This document shows positions 22,034-34,232 of a DNA stretch of 56,660 nt, one piece after another. Numbering within the stretch: the stretch's first letter is position 1; each line of letters opens with the position of its first letter. The notes below the pieces were generated by a model. It was given only the letters and a program-made list of their open reading frames with translations, had not been told where the DNA came from and made no database searches. The position numbers were made by a program, and so were the translations under genes. Origin of the DNA: Branchiostoma floridae (taxonomy: Eukaryota > Chordata > Leptocardii > Amphioxiformes > Branchiostomatidae). The stretch covers positions 3,230,419-3,287,078 of the forward strand of contig NC_049988.1 in the NCBI RefSeq assembly GCF_000003815.2. Direction: 5' to 3'.

Positions 22034-22965
22034 TTAACCCTATTCAGACCGGGCTTTTTTGGTCATCCCTGGACGGGGGGGGGGGGGGGGGGGCTTTTGA
22101 GGCCCTCCACTTTGAAGTCTAATAACTCTAAAACGACGTGCCGTAGGGCCATCAAATTTTCAGGACATGATATCGACATAATATCTGACGAGTATTTGAC
22201 GTTTGACGTTACGCTGACGTAAGATGACGTAATTATGACGTCATCAATTTGATTTTATTGGCCGGACCCATGAAAAAAAGGGTATTCTCAGAAAACTTCA
22301 AGTTATGCTACAAAAATGTAACAACAAGTGCAGATAACAGAATAATAATGTTTATTGCGACTTGCGTTGCCAATAGCAACATCAATGACGTCAAAATGAC
22401 GTCATAAAATGACGTCATGCACATCTAAGATACGAGTTGGGCTCCGCCATATTATATCGACCACCTTGAATTTTTGAAACTTTTTTTGCAACAAATAACC
22501 ACAAAGGGCAATGGAAATAGACTAGATTCATTCATTTAGATGGTTTTTGATGAAAAAATACCAGGTGGTTACAAATTTTAAGGGATAATTAGCTTATTAT
22601 TCTTGATCTGGACATACGGTCCGCCATCTTGGATTTTGGGCTGATGACGTCATTAAATTAGCATAATTTATGCATATATAATTATGAAAGATATGCTAAA
22701 TAATATAACATTTTATTTATGTAACAAAATAGCAGTAATATAGCAAATAAATGTGAAAAATACATTGTTAGAACCAAAAATAGTGATTTCTGGCAAAACT
22801 GCCTGTCAACAAACGGTTGCCACTTTTTAAAATTGTTGCCAACAATATTTCAGGAAAACTCCCCAAATTTGGTGGGTCTAGCGTAAGCCGTTCTGGCGTT
22901 ATAGGACATCAAAGTTAGCCCAGGCCTCAAAAGCCCCCCCCCCCCCCCGGTCTGAATAGGGTTAA
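22034..22965. mobile_element. TTAACCCTA-family element (copy 2)
   Basis: It begins TTAACCCTATTCAGACCGGG and ends CCCCGGTCTGAATAGGGTTAA, with a long G-run inside the left end and a C-run inside the right end. The interior is full of TGACGTCA-like words. It is close to full length and cleanly bounded. Comparison with copy 3 exposes damage in that copy. Confidence 0.85.
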
Positions 22966-23425
22966 TGACAAGTGGAAAACAAAATTGTTGTGCATCAAAT
23001 TAAATCACTTTGTTTTATGATAAGTTTTTAGCATCTATTGTATTGATTATAAAGTAAGAAAAGCAAGTAAAAGTAGATTTTTCCAATCTTAGGTATTGCC
23101 ACAGGCGAGTTGATAATTAGACAAGCTGACAATGTGTGGCAAATGGAATATAAGCTCGCTATGTCAAATCAAAACTTACAGTCTCTACTTCGAGAAACTT
23201 TGAGAAAAGTTACCTGCACATAGTCTATTTATCATCAAGTCATGAAAGGCAATGAAAAGTAGAGTTTTCCATAATCTCTGATACAAAGCTTTACAGCATG
23301 CCAGTAAAACAGAGTTTCTGAGGTATGATAATGTCCGTGACAAAGATAGAAATGAGGTTAGAAAATACATTTCGAATTGTTTAGTAACCCGCGTCATCAC
23401 GCCTATTTGTTGAGGCGCACGTGCA

Positions 23426-24336
23426 NNNNNNNNNNNNNNNNNNNNNNNNNNNNNNNNNNNNNNNNNNNNNNNNNNNNNNNNNNNNNNNNNNNNNNNNNNN
23501 NNNNNNNNNNNNNNNNNNNNNNNNNNNNNNNNNNNNNNNNNNNNNNNNNNNNNNNNNNNNNNNNNNNNNNNNNNNNNNNNNNNNNNNNNNNNNNNNNNNN
23601 NNNNNNNNNNNNNNNNNNNNNNNNNNNNNNNNNNNNNNNNNNNNNNNNNNNNNNNNNNNNNNNNNNNNNNNNNNNNNNNNNNNNNNNNNNNNNNNNNNNN
23701 NNNNNNNNNNNNNNNNNNNNNNNNNNNNNNNNNNNNNNNNNNNNNNNNNNNNNNNNNNNNNNNNNNNNNNNNNNNNNNNNNNNNNNNNNNNNNNNNNNNN
23801 NNNNNNNNNNNNNNNNNNNNNNNNNNNNNNNNNNNNNNNNNNNNNNNNNNNNNNNNNNNNNNNNNNNNNNNNNNNNNNNNNNNNNNNNNNNNNNNNNNNN
23901 NNNNNNNNNNNNNNNNNNNNNNNNNNNNNNNNNNNNNNNNNNNNNNNNNNNNNNNNNNNNNNNNNNNNNNNNNNNNNNNNNNNNNNNNNNNNNNNNNNNN
24001 NNNNNNNNNNNNNNNNNNNNNNNNNNNNNNNNNNNNNNNNNNNNNNNNNNNNNNNNNNNNNNNNNNNNNNNNNNNNNNNNNNNNNNNNNNNNNNNNNNNN
24101 NNNNNNNNNNNNNNNNNNNNNNNNNNNNNNNNNNNNNNNNNNNNNNNNNNNNNNNNNNNNNNNNNNNNNNNNNNNNNNNNNNNNNNNNNNNNNNNNNNNN
24201 NNNNNNNNNNNNNNNNNNNNNNNNNNNNNNNNNNNNNNNNNNNNNNNNNNNNNNNNNNNNNNNNNNNNNNNNNNNNNNNNNNNNNNNNNNNNNNNNNNNN
24301 NNNNNNNNNNNNNNNNNNNNNNNNNNNNNNNNNNNN
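23426..24336. other. Assembly gap (911 N)
   Basis: This run of undetermined bases hides the 5' part of the LRR receptor gene. Open frames reported across it have no meaning. Confidence 1.
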
Positions 24337-26454
24337 TCACCGATTTAGAAGAGTACACTCTGGCTGTGGTTCCCCAATTACGTTTCCTAAACCTTGACTT
24401 CAACAAATTGACTCACGTCAAGCAAATATGGTTCACTGGTTTGAAGTCCCCCAAATCTATCTATAGTCTATCATTTTCACATAACAACATAAGTAGCATA
24501 GATTCAAACTGCTTCGAAACCCTCACTGCCTTGAATATCTTATTACTCGACAGTAACTCATTGCGAAGTATTGAGCCATCTTGGTTTTACAATCTTGACT
24601 ATCTCGGTCACCTTTCTTTGAAATCAAATTTCATCAAAAGCATCCACTCAAAGGCATTTAAGTCATTGTCTCAGCTCACAGACCTAGACTTAAGCAATAA
24701 TCCATTGTGGCATCTACCTACAGAAACTTTAAAGGGGCTGCACAAATTACAAGCCCTTCAATTCGGCGGGGATAAATTGCCCCCCTTTGGAGATTCTTCC
24801 CCTTGGATGACCCACTGGAGTCTCGAATATAGACACTTTTTCAAAACCGAACATCTCATTGCGGTGACAGTCAATGAAGACCTTTTCTGTATCACCCAAC
24901 CTTATCTAGTGAAACGATATCATGTCCTAATACAACATGATTTCCTGACACAACTAGCTCGGCCTAATGTCGAACCAAGACGGCTATGTACTTCACTGAA
25001 TGTACGAAACAAAAGCAAGATGAAATATGACCTACCATTTATGATAATATTCATGAAGATGAAATCAGAAAAACACGTTGAAAACATCACACACTTGTGC
25101 AAAAATGCGTGGAAAGATGCAGGTGGCGTTAACTTTGCTTTGGGTCGGAGGATGGCTAATCTGCGAATCGTTCCCATCTGCGTGGACAAGCACTTTAACT
25201 CCCAGGGTGTTGCAGTAGTTCTGCATGATGCCGCAGCTGGTAAACACGGTAATGATAACTATAGTGATGGTTACAGTAGAAATGTCACAACTTTCTTTGG
25301 CCATGAAGAAGCTATGAATGTCACGTGTTTGCTCAAAACTTCACGGGGGGAAACATACCAACATGTTTTTACCACAACCCTGACAGACACTCCTGAAGGT
25401 ATACGTACCTCCTGTGTAGAGGAAAGGGAGATAGAACACATGGAGACGACAACAGGTACAAGAAAACCCGAGATCGATAATCAGACATATCCTTATACAG
25501 CTCGAAGTTTGACGGTACAGCCGGGAAAGGGAGTATCCCTACATGTCGGTCTCATCACGCTGTTAGCTGTGTCATTAGTTGCTCTGGTTACACTGATTCC
25601 AGTTTGTTTTGTTATGAAATATTGTAGTTTTTCACTGCGCGACCAAGCTGTCAATGTTACAGTAGGGTCTCCTCGCAGTATTGCATCCCTAAACCAGTGG
25701 ATGATCGGTGGGGCTAGTAGCCATGTTGTCACTCTCAATGTCAGCCATAGTACAGCAGCAACTGGTACTAGGGTCACTCAACAAGCTTCGTATTCAGGTG
25801 ATGAGCAGCAATACAGCGAAATACCTGACGAGTACTACAAGTACCAAAATACTGGCACTTTACCGATTGAGGCTTTCAGAACTTACTGGCAGATTCCTGA
25901 CAACTATTATAGCTACTACAACACGAGACCAGCATCGGTGCATCATTACTGGGAAATTGGGGANNNNNNNNNNNNNNNNNNNNNNNNNNNNNNNNNNNNN
26001 NNNNNNNNNNNNNNNNNNNNNNNNNNNNNNNNNNNNNNNNNNNNNNNNNNNNNNNNNNNNNNNTCCGTCTTATACAACAAACGCACCAACCAAGCGTAGA
26101 GTCCGAGACATGGTTTTGGTGGGTAAATATGGCAGAATACATAGAAGTCTCAATTCTAGTAATGACGCTATGGCCATTTATACGAATCCCTGTAGTTCCA
26201 TAGAACAGCCCATCGTTATGCACGAGGCTACATCAAAACTTGGACCTTTCAAGAAAGCAACCAAGCTAAAACATAAAATGTCATGTCCACAAGAACCAAA
26301 CATGCATATAGCCAACTCCAAAGACGAAGTTATCAAAAAGCGCGAGAAAGGCCAAATAGACAGGTCCAAAACTTTCTGCATAATGTCAACAAATGATAAG
26401 TTACAGACTGACGAGTCTTCAAGTAAAAGTCGTCATCGTAGCGGGAGTATTTAG
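24337..26454 (+). CDS. LRR single-pass transmembrane receptor, 5' end missing
   Basis: The frame is open from the gap edge (first full codon 24339) to 25963 without introns, then enters a 100-N gap. A second frame (26064 to TAG at 26452-26454) continues the tail, and the frame change is explained by the gap's unknown true length. At least five 24-residue extracellular-type LRRs are visible (LRFLNLDFNKLTHV, LNILLLDSNSLRSI, LGHLSLKSNFIKSI, LTDLDLSNNPLWHL). Next comes a juxtamembrane domain with several Cys and N-glycosylation sequons (ENIT, RNVT, MNVT). One hydrophobic helix follows around 25535-25610 (GLITLLAVSLVALVTLIPVC). The tail is Tyr-rich, with YSEIPDEYYKY, YWQIPDNYYSYYN and YWEIG, suggesting phosphotyrosine signalling. 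The 3' part is basic and Lys/Ser-rich. Ligand unknown. A tail fragment is duplicated at 38265-38440. Confidence 0.8.
25964..26063. other. Assembly gap (100 N)
   Basis: A fixed 100-base placeholder inside the receptor's cytoplasmic tail, so the true length is unknown. Confidence 1.
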
Positions 26455-27403
26455 AATCGATTACATGTGGTGAAATCAGCAATGAAAGACAGTTTCTGTA
26501 GATTTCGATTGAATGTTCAACATTCGTAGTCTGCAAATCCTACGTCGGTTATCTATATTGAATTTATTGTGCAGTGTATGTAGCAATTGCGTATCCCAAA
26601 ATTCAAGTCAAGTGCAAAGCCCTTACTATATATACACCGGTAGTACCGCTGTAACTATCTTTCTTCTAGTCGCGGATACTAGCTTTCAAGCCCATAGATC
26701 TCATTCAGATTGAGTGTTTATAATTGGGCAGAAATACCACATATTTCATCACAAATAATGATGAAATTTAAAGTTATAAATCTTGCACCCAGGAGCGTTG
26801 TCGTGTTGGATAAGTAGATTTGGTTATCGATCATTGGAGAAATGATTGTTTATGTTCCTATAATGTATCTATTGAGTATGTAATGTGATGATGATGAGTA
26901 TGTAGTGTGCTTGTCTTAGGAGCCCCGGAAGGCAACTGTAAAAATTCTAGTATATGTTGGCCTAGATGTAAATATTTTCAATGTATTTATTCACGAATTG
27001 TAAGTTGCATATCAATTCAGGACCCTAGCCGGGAACTCTGATACTTTGCACCGTTCTGTGACAAATAACAGTTTTTAGTAATGGTTTATTGAGAACAAGA
27101 AAAATGTATCACATTCGCAGCCCAAAGGCTGAATTGCAGTTGATACTACAATAAAATAAAGTAGATCAGTATCACTCACCAGCAAATCTTAAAAATTGGA
27201 ATCCTTATAAAATCAGATTACTACGTAAACATATATATAGTTTGCTGTACATACAACATTTAAGTTTTTATATTGTTTACTATATGTAAATAGTTTTAAT
27301 GTCCTTATACATGAAATGTAAGTGACAGATTGGTTTAGGACTCCAGCCGTGAACCCTCAGCTGATACTCTGCACTGTTCTGTGACAAATAACAGTTTGCT
27401 GTA

Positions 27404-27618
27404 ACGCTAGTGCACCATTATTCGTTGTGTAACCTATATCCGTTGCTTTTGAAAACAGCGTATATAGGTATATCACGTCGACGGACATTAGTTTCAAATT
27501 GCAATATTTTCTAGATATTGCAGTTTGAAACTACCATCCGTCGACCTGATGTCCCTAAATACCCTGTTATGAACAACAACGGATATAGGTTACCCCACGG
27601 ATAAAGGTGAACTAGTGT
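27404..27618. mobile_element. 215-bp hairpin MITE with TA target duplication
   Basis: The ends ACGCTAGTGCACC and GGTGAACTAGTGT are imperfect inverted repeats. Deeper arms (GTAACCTATATCCGTTG with its complement, and GTCGACGGA...TTTCAAA with its complement) extend the hairpin. TA flanks both sides at 27402-27403 and 27619-27620, as for Tc1/mariner-type MITEs. It splits one repeat unit of the surrounding array. Confidence 0.8.
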
Positions 27619-27820
27619 TACATACAACATTTCAGTTTTTATATTGTTTACTACATGTAAATAGTTTTAATGTCTTTATTCACGAAATATAAATGACAGA
27701 TTGGCTTAGGACTCCAGCCGTGAACCCTGATACTCTGCTCTGTTCTGTGACAAATAACAGTTGACTGTACATACAACATTTCCTCCGTGGCATAAGACAG
27801 TAACATAATCTGGGGAAGGA

Positions 27821-27920
27821 NNNNNNNNNNNNNNNNNNNNNNNNNNNNNNNNNNNNNNNNNNNNNNNNNNNNNNNNNNNNNNNNNNNNNNNNNNNNNNNN
27901 NNNNNNNNNNNNNNNNNNNN
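27821..27920. other. Assembly gap (100 N)
   Basis: Placeholder gap within the repeat array downstream of the LRR receptor. Confidence 1.
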
Positions 27921-29337
27921 CAAACTATTTATCCACGAAATCTAAGTAGTAGATCAATCCACTATCCCAGTCGTTAACTCTGATACTTTGCACCGTTCTG
28001 TGACAAATAAAAACATACATTTGGTTGTACACACAACGTTTCAGTTTCTATATTGTCGACTAGATGTAAACAATTTCAATGTATTCATTCACGACAAATA
28101 AGTGGAATATTGATAACGAATAAATAATCATCTATAGATAGTGCGTAAAGCCTGTCTGCGAGGTTGGTGATTTAGACTTAACACAATGTTACATGATTGC
28201 ACAGTGTTCAATAATAGGAATTTTATTCTTGCGACATCTGGGTGTGAAGGTCCACGTCAAAAGACAAAATCAACCAAATCTGGACTTTTTATATAATCTA
28301 TGAGAAAATGCTACACAGGCATCGTTTACTATGAAAATATATAAACTTTGAATAACTTATGTTGGTGCAGAAGATGATCAACTGATATGATTTATGCAAA
28401 TTAGGACCCCATTTGGATAATCAGTGAAAACATACATTCATAATATATCACTCGAAAAAGGTTAACATCATTTGGCGAAGGTGTGAGGTCTTGGAACTCT
28501 TAGTTCTTGATGGACGAAAATAATTCACTACCCGTTTCGGAGGAATACAGGACGCGGTATGCCCCTTTACATATCTTGGTGAACCAAAATATGTTTAACA
28601 TACAAAATATGGGACTGATAAATAAGAATTTGATGATAGGGCCGAGTTCCATTTTGAAGAACTCCCCTGTCCTCATGTGCGGAACTAGTCCAAAGTAGAT
28701 GGGGATGGTGGCGATACGGAAAGCGAAGAATGCCACCAGCATGGCCACGCCGTTTACTTTGTAGAGCAGGGAACGTTTGTGGCCCAGAGTGTGTAGGATC
28801 AACCTGGATTGGAAAGAGAACAAATTCTTTTCACTGTAACTGTAAGATACATTTTATATTTGACTTCAGTATGAAGCGACATAGTGGGTTTTTATAAATG
28901 CGTTACAGACATTGAGTCCCACCGCTCTCTATAAGGTCGCAATACACAGTTTTCATCCACGACCCGTTTCCCCACCAATAGTAGTTCGGTTCGGATTTAA
29001 AGTAGTGCGTCACAATACTTGAACAGGCCACAGAGAAAATAGATAAATAATAAGCAGGAGCCACAGTACATCACAACATGAACTTGTCTAAGATGCAGTC
29101 GAAAATAGGTTACTGCCTCTGTCTCTGCTGTTTTGTTACTCTAGCTCTTAGCATTTCACTGTCTCTGTAATCCGATTTTTGTATATACTTTACCTCATAT
29201 TCACGAATGGGTTTGACACTTCCATCAGAAACCAAGTGTTGCCAAAATACAATCCCGCACCAGCAACCTAGGAAACGATAAGAAGTCTTAGTGCATTCAT
29301 TTTATACTCTATTTAAACTTTTTTCTAGTCGTTTTTA

Positions 29338-29490
29338 TCGGGCTTTCTATTTTGTCATTTTTCTCGAAGTACGCCAGCCAAAAAGTTAGGTTGGACACGG
29401 CAAAATAAAATACAAAATAGAAAGACCGAAAGAGCAGGGTACATCCAGACAGGCGGTTTTGCTGTTGGATGTCCCTGCGTAGGAGGATGG
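29338..29490. repeat. Two small hairpins in an intron
   Basis: GGGCTTTCTATTTTGT pairs with ACAAAATAGAAAGACC, and GCAGGGTACATCCAGA pairs with TGTTGGATGTCCCTGC. They are probably decayed MITE pieces between exons 4 and 5 of the frameshifted TLC copy. Confidence 0.5.
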
Positions 29491-30624
29491 TTTACAGAAG
29501 CACACACAAAACAGATCTATAGAGAATACTGAGACTATACCTCCCCCCCCCCCAAAAAAAAGATGCCAGATAGTAACTTACCATGACATTATGGGCGCCC
29601 CAGATAGCAACTGTGTGATGCAGTGTTAACTTCCAGTCTCGTATAGGAACATACATCGCCATCAGTAGACTGTCTGCAAGTCAAGCAACAAGAATAATGT
29701 AAAAGAAATATAACTGCTTATTAATTATTTTAGACTGAGGAAACATACATCCTGAATCATGAAACAAGGTGGTATAGAAGGGGAATCAAGGCGGCCATCT
29801 CAGCGACGATCTACAACTTTGAGGTGAAGTGACAATTTACGTTCACTTGGTCAAATATGGCCCCAAAATTTCCAAACTTCTATATGGGGTTTCAGAACAC
29901 GAATCATGTTCGATCTGACGTGATCGAACAGAACGGGCGTTCTATTGGAGGTCGTGATGTTACAATCAACACACAGAAAACGCCCGTACTTTCCCGGGTG
30001 CCGTGTGCCAGAGGAAAACAAACATTTTCACAAATATAAACCATTATCTGGCCAGCTTAGTTTTTCTGCCGTTCAGATTGAAACATGTGACAACACTTAA
30101 GCTTGTTTACGGCGGTATCAATTACCCTGTGTCCCTATCAGTGCGACTCGACATACGGCCAAACATGGTATTCAAATCGCTTACAAAACGCGTGCAAATC
30201 AACTGTTTCAGGACTAAAATTTTCGACAACTAATATCTCCAGATTTGTGTCTTAGGGATTTTTAAAATATGGAGGCAATTTTGAATTACGAGTTTTTGAG
30301 TGTCAAAAATTTTAAGTAGAAGTTCAAAAATCTCTAAGACAGAAAGTTTGATCATACAATCATTACATAAATGGTATAAAAGATTTGGATTTTCAGTCAA
30401 ATTTAGGACCAATCTGAATATGATGGTATTTGTTTTTTTGTCCACCAAACACCCTTTCTAAATCAACAACTAGGCACATTTCAGAAAACATTGAGACAAA
30501 ACTGTGCAGCACACGTACATCGTAAGATTTAACGTATACACACTGCCACGTTTCATCTGATCTTAACGAGACACGTGCGATGGGTTTCATTTCTAACTAT
30601 CACGATCTTGTAGAAGATGTTTAA

Positions 30625-31990
30625 GTCACCGTCAGCCCTCCACGGGGACCGCGCGGGAGCCCTGGTAAGGCCTACGTCACATTACCTAGGGGGTCCGCGC
30701 GTTGTCTAACCGATGTAGGCCCCGGCCGGGCTCTGAAACCGGGTAGACATCGGCTCACATAGTCACAAATCATTTTTTCTTCAGGCGTCCCGCTAGAGGT
30801 CCCGGGGGGCTCCGGTGGGCATTCCGGTGGCTTTCGTGCAATAGTCGTATGCTTTAACCCTTTATCGCTCGATGTTCGGCAGGCAACCGTGAGCTGCCCT
30901 GGGGATGTCCACGGGTACCCCGTAGGGGTCTGGCAGTGGGTCGGCCGATTCACCCGTTGTGGACAGCTGTATAGTCCCTGTCGTACGCCTCGCGAACCAC
31001 GACCATCATGTTTTTTTTTTGGGGGGGGGGCGTATATAAGCATTGGTTGGCTCGTCTTCCTTGATTTTTGCATGTGTGCCACGTAGTACTAATATTAGTA
31101 GAAGCGGAAAATGCCACTGCACTTCGACCGACAGGATGAGCACATGCCGCTTGCTCAACTCAGGCTGAGGGTGGGGACGGCTAGTCCCCGTTTCATCCTT
31201 GTTCTTGCTACATAGGTAGTGGAAGAGGAGAGATAAGCGCAACGGCAGTGCCAGAGAAGAAAATGTTGGGTTAGGCTCCGAACCATGTTTTGCGTCTACG
31301 ATACGCTGGTGAGCAAGCTATAAATGCGAGAACATTCTTGCGACTTTAAGTCCTTTGTGCGCCTTATGCGTGTGGGACCTTCCATTGAGAAGAGTAGAAA
31401 GTGAATTTTTTACTGATGATATTTCCCTAATAATTTCCCCGCGGGAGCCCGGTTCATTTTAAGTCCAACTTAAAACCAACCGGGGCCCCGCCCGAGGCCA
31501 AAAATAACCCGGCAGCCGCTGGGAGACCAGCAGGACTCCGACCGGAAGAGCCAAAAAACAGTCCGTAAATTACCCGCCAGGGTCCCTATGTGGAAATGTG
31601 ACCATGGCCCAAATTGTCCTGTTTGATGACCGAGGGACCCCGTCAGCTGCCCTGGCGGTGTTCCGGGATGAAACAACGGATGCAATAGTTTGCAATACAA
31701 GAAGGTTGGGCCTGTACCGTCGAGTACTGCCGGGGTGCCGGGCGAGTACCGGGCGAGTACTGTAGGGGACCCTGGCGATGTATTCACGATTAGTTGACGG
31801 CTTTGATTCGGCGTATGTTCCTGCCCGGGGCCCGATTGATTTTAAGTCCGACTTAGAATCAACCGGGGCCCCGCCCGAGCCCCAAAATAACCCGGCACCC
31901 GCCGGGGGTCTCACGGGGTCCCGCCCGAAAGTGCAACGATTCAGCCCCTAACCTACCCGGCCGGACCCCTTTGTGCAAATGTGACGTTAG
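30625..31990. repeat. GC-rich repeat blocks
   Basis: This island is far more GC-rich than its surroundings. Two related blocks about 390 bp apart (about 31438-31520 and 31826-31910) share TTTTAAGTCCxACTTA, CAACCGGGGCCCCGCCCGAG and AATAACCCGGCA. A related block at 44620-44960 shares the ATTTTAAGTCCGACTTAAA core. Open frames here (for example 30672-31082, Pro-rich) follow from the base composition. It lies in the large intron between exons 3 and 4 of the frameshifted TLC copy. Confidence 0.65.
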
Positions 31991-34232
31991 CATAACCCGA
32001 TACTCTGCGTTCGAATGGAAACTTTTGGGCCAAATTTGACCATCGTGATTGAAAATGTTGAATAAACAATACTAAATGATACTGCCACATGATGAAATAG
32101 ACTAAAGATCGAACTATAACATGTATATATATAATGTAATTATATAGATATTTCAAATATTTCAAGATTCAAGCAAAGTTTCCAGCAAAGTTCTCATTGA
32201 GACCTTGACTCCAGAAGGAAATGATATTTTGCAATAGACAGTAAGAAAATACACATAAGTCGCTCGTGCATGACCAAGCACTCATGATCAGTATTCTACT
32301 ACACCCCCTCGCAAGTACTTTTTAATCAAATCTTGGCCTTAGGTTGAATACAATGGGCTTAAAACGCATGAGAAATGTTAGGATACAAAACGTATTTTAG
32401 GGGCAATAAGAAAACTCGACGTTCTATGTGGTCTTTGATTTCTCATTAAAAATTGGTCTCATTTACATGCGGAAAATATTCATGTTGAATGAGTCTATAC
32501 GTATAGGGAATACATGGCTGGGGTTTGCATGGGTCTATTTATTGCGTATTGTTTTATAAGCGAACGTCATTGATACATCATCCTTTGGAAAATATTGCCC
32601 CCTTCTGGAGTATTCGTCTTAACACTTCGTCAGGTCAGAGGTCACTGGAAGGTCACTTCGAAGCTCATGTAGTATCTCGGTCCCAAAAGCAAGGACCTCC
32701 AGACTGCGCAACTCATTCCTACACTATACAATCAGACTGTACAACAAATCAATGACTGGTGCCTAAGTGTTTTATTTGTCTATGTGCTGTGTATGTCATG
32801 CAAACTGTACATGTTGTCTAGTCGTTGTAAGTATTTACTGTGAGTCACATTGTAAAGATCAACGGCATTCAGAGATGCTTCTGCTAAGAATTGATCTCTG
32901 TAAGGTTGATTTTAATGAATGAATAAAGAATAACACACTTACCAGCTACCAGGAACCCAAGCGCGTTGCTTGTCGCAAAGTAAGGTAGATGTTTGAAACC
33001 TGAATGAAAAAAATAAAGTTATTGCAACAGAGGAGAACAAGGTTTAGAACCAGAATATATTACAATAAGACCACAAGATCACATTTCCTAACCATCCCAT
33101 CCCATCCAATCCCTTCATATATACCACACACTAACTCTTTATGCTTCTGGCTCTTGCCGCCCTGCCGTTTCCGACAAGACCACAATATCACATTTATATC
33201 CCATCAAATCACTTAGTACAACACCGTATAATCCGTCAAATCCAAAAATAACGCCACCCTTCCCGTCATACACTGCAAAACAAAATGGCGGCTCCTTTAC
33301 ATGCCAACGAAAACAGTACAGCTTCTGCTATCACAAACCTGTAATTAAGAACGTTTCGATGACCGTCTATCACCTTCCCTAGAGCAACGCTGACTGGTGC
33401 TATACCATGCCAAAGCTAAGGTGTCGCTGTTAACACGGAGCGGTCCCAAACGCAAAGGGCTTGCGATTTTATACCCTGATTTAGCTCAGATGAATTTCAT
33501 ACATAACACACTTTGTGACGCGTGTACATAAAGGTCTACTACGTAGTTTTTTGCGCTCAAATTTCAAATATTCTAGAACTAAGAAATTTCAGATTTACTA
33601 CCACTTTTTGACAGTTTTTGACACTTTTGTGTCATTTTTTACGTTTGCAACGTAAAGGTTAGCCTACAAAACATTCTGCTCTAGGCCCACTGTAACCTGT
33701 TGACCTCCCTAGTTAGACCAAGTTGGTTAGACCCTCCTGTTTGTAAAACAGCTTGCCACCAGTAGGTCCCCCGGGGTGGGGTAATCAGTTAGCACATGGC
33801 AGACTGCAGATAAAGAACACAATGGAGATCTTCTTCTTTGGAAACACCCATATCTAATCATTCTAAAATAGCATATAATCATGAAGTTATTAGTCTATTT
33901 TGTAGGGTATCAACAAGCTGAGGTCATATTCCATTCAAAACTGCAAGAAACCTTGTAGAGAAAACTAATCTACTGTAGTCAAAGGAAACTGTCAACTAGC
34001 CCCCACTGGGAAGCCAGGCTGATAAGGAACACCAGCCAGGCAGTGACCAGGCCTGAACCCATCTGTTTGTTGGAATATCACAATTTTTATACATGCTTAT
34101 TTGGTGCAATAATGTCACAGCGTCTCTCTGTAAATATTGGTATGCAATGCTATAGGGTTGATTGAACTAACAATGTAAAGAAAAAGTAGGAAAAGCTACT
34201 TTTTGTTTTGTTCAAATATTACGTAGTAGACC

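Larger units (their letters stand above)
26990..28100. repeat. Downstream array of about 300-370-bp direct repeats
   Basis: The segment with ACTCTGATACTTTGCACCGTTCTGTGACAAATAA-type text recurs near 27030, 27360, 27730 and 27975. It is preceded each time by an AGCCGxGAACxCT phrase and followed by a TACATACAACATTTcAGTTTxTATATTG phrase. It lies 3' of the LRR receptor and is interrupted by a MITE and a 100-N gap, which may itself reflect the repeat. Confidence 0.8.

Noticed and set aside
23377-26099. Proteins of 323, 341 and 892 residues spanning N runs
   Set aside because: Most of their length is undetermined bases. Only the part from 24339 to 25963 is real sequence.
30672-31082. Pro-rich 136-residue frame
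   Set aside because: Explained by high GC content of the repeat island. It has no splice or domain support and includes a T/G homopolymer run.
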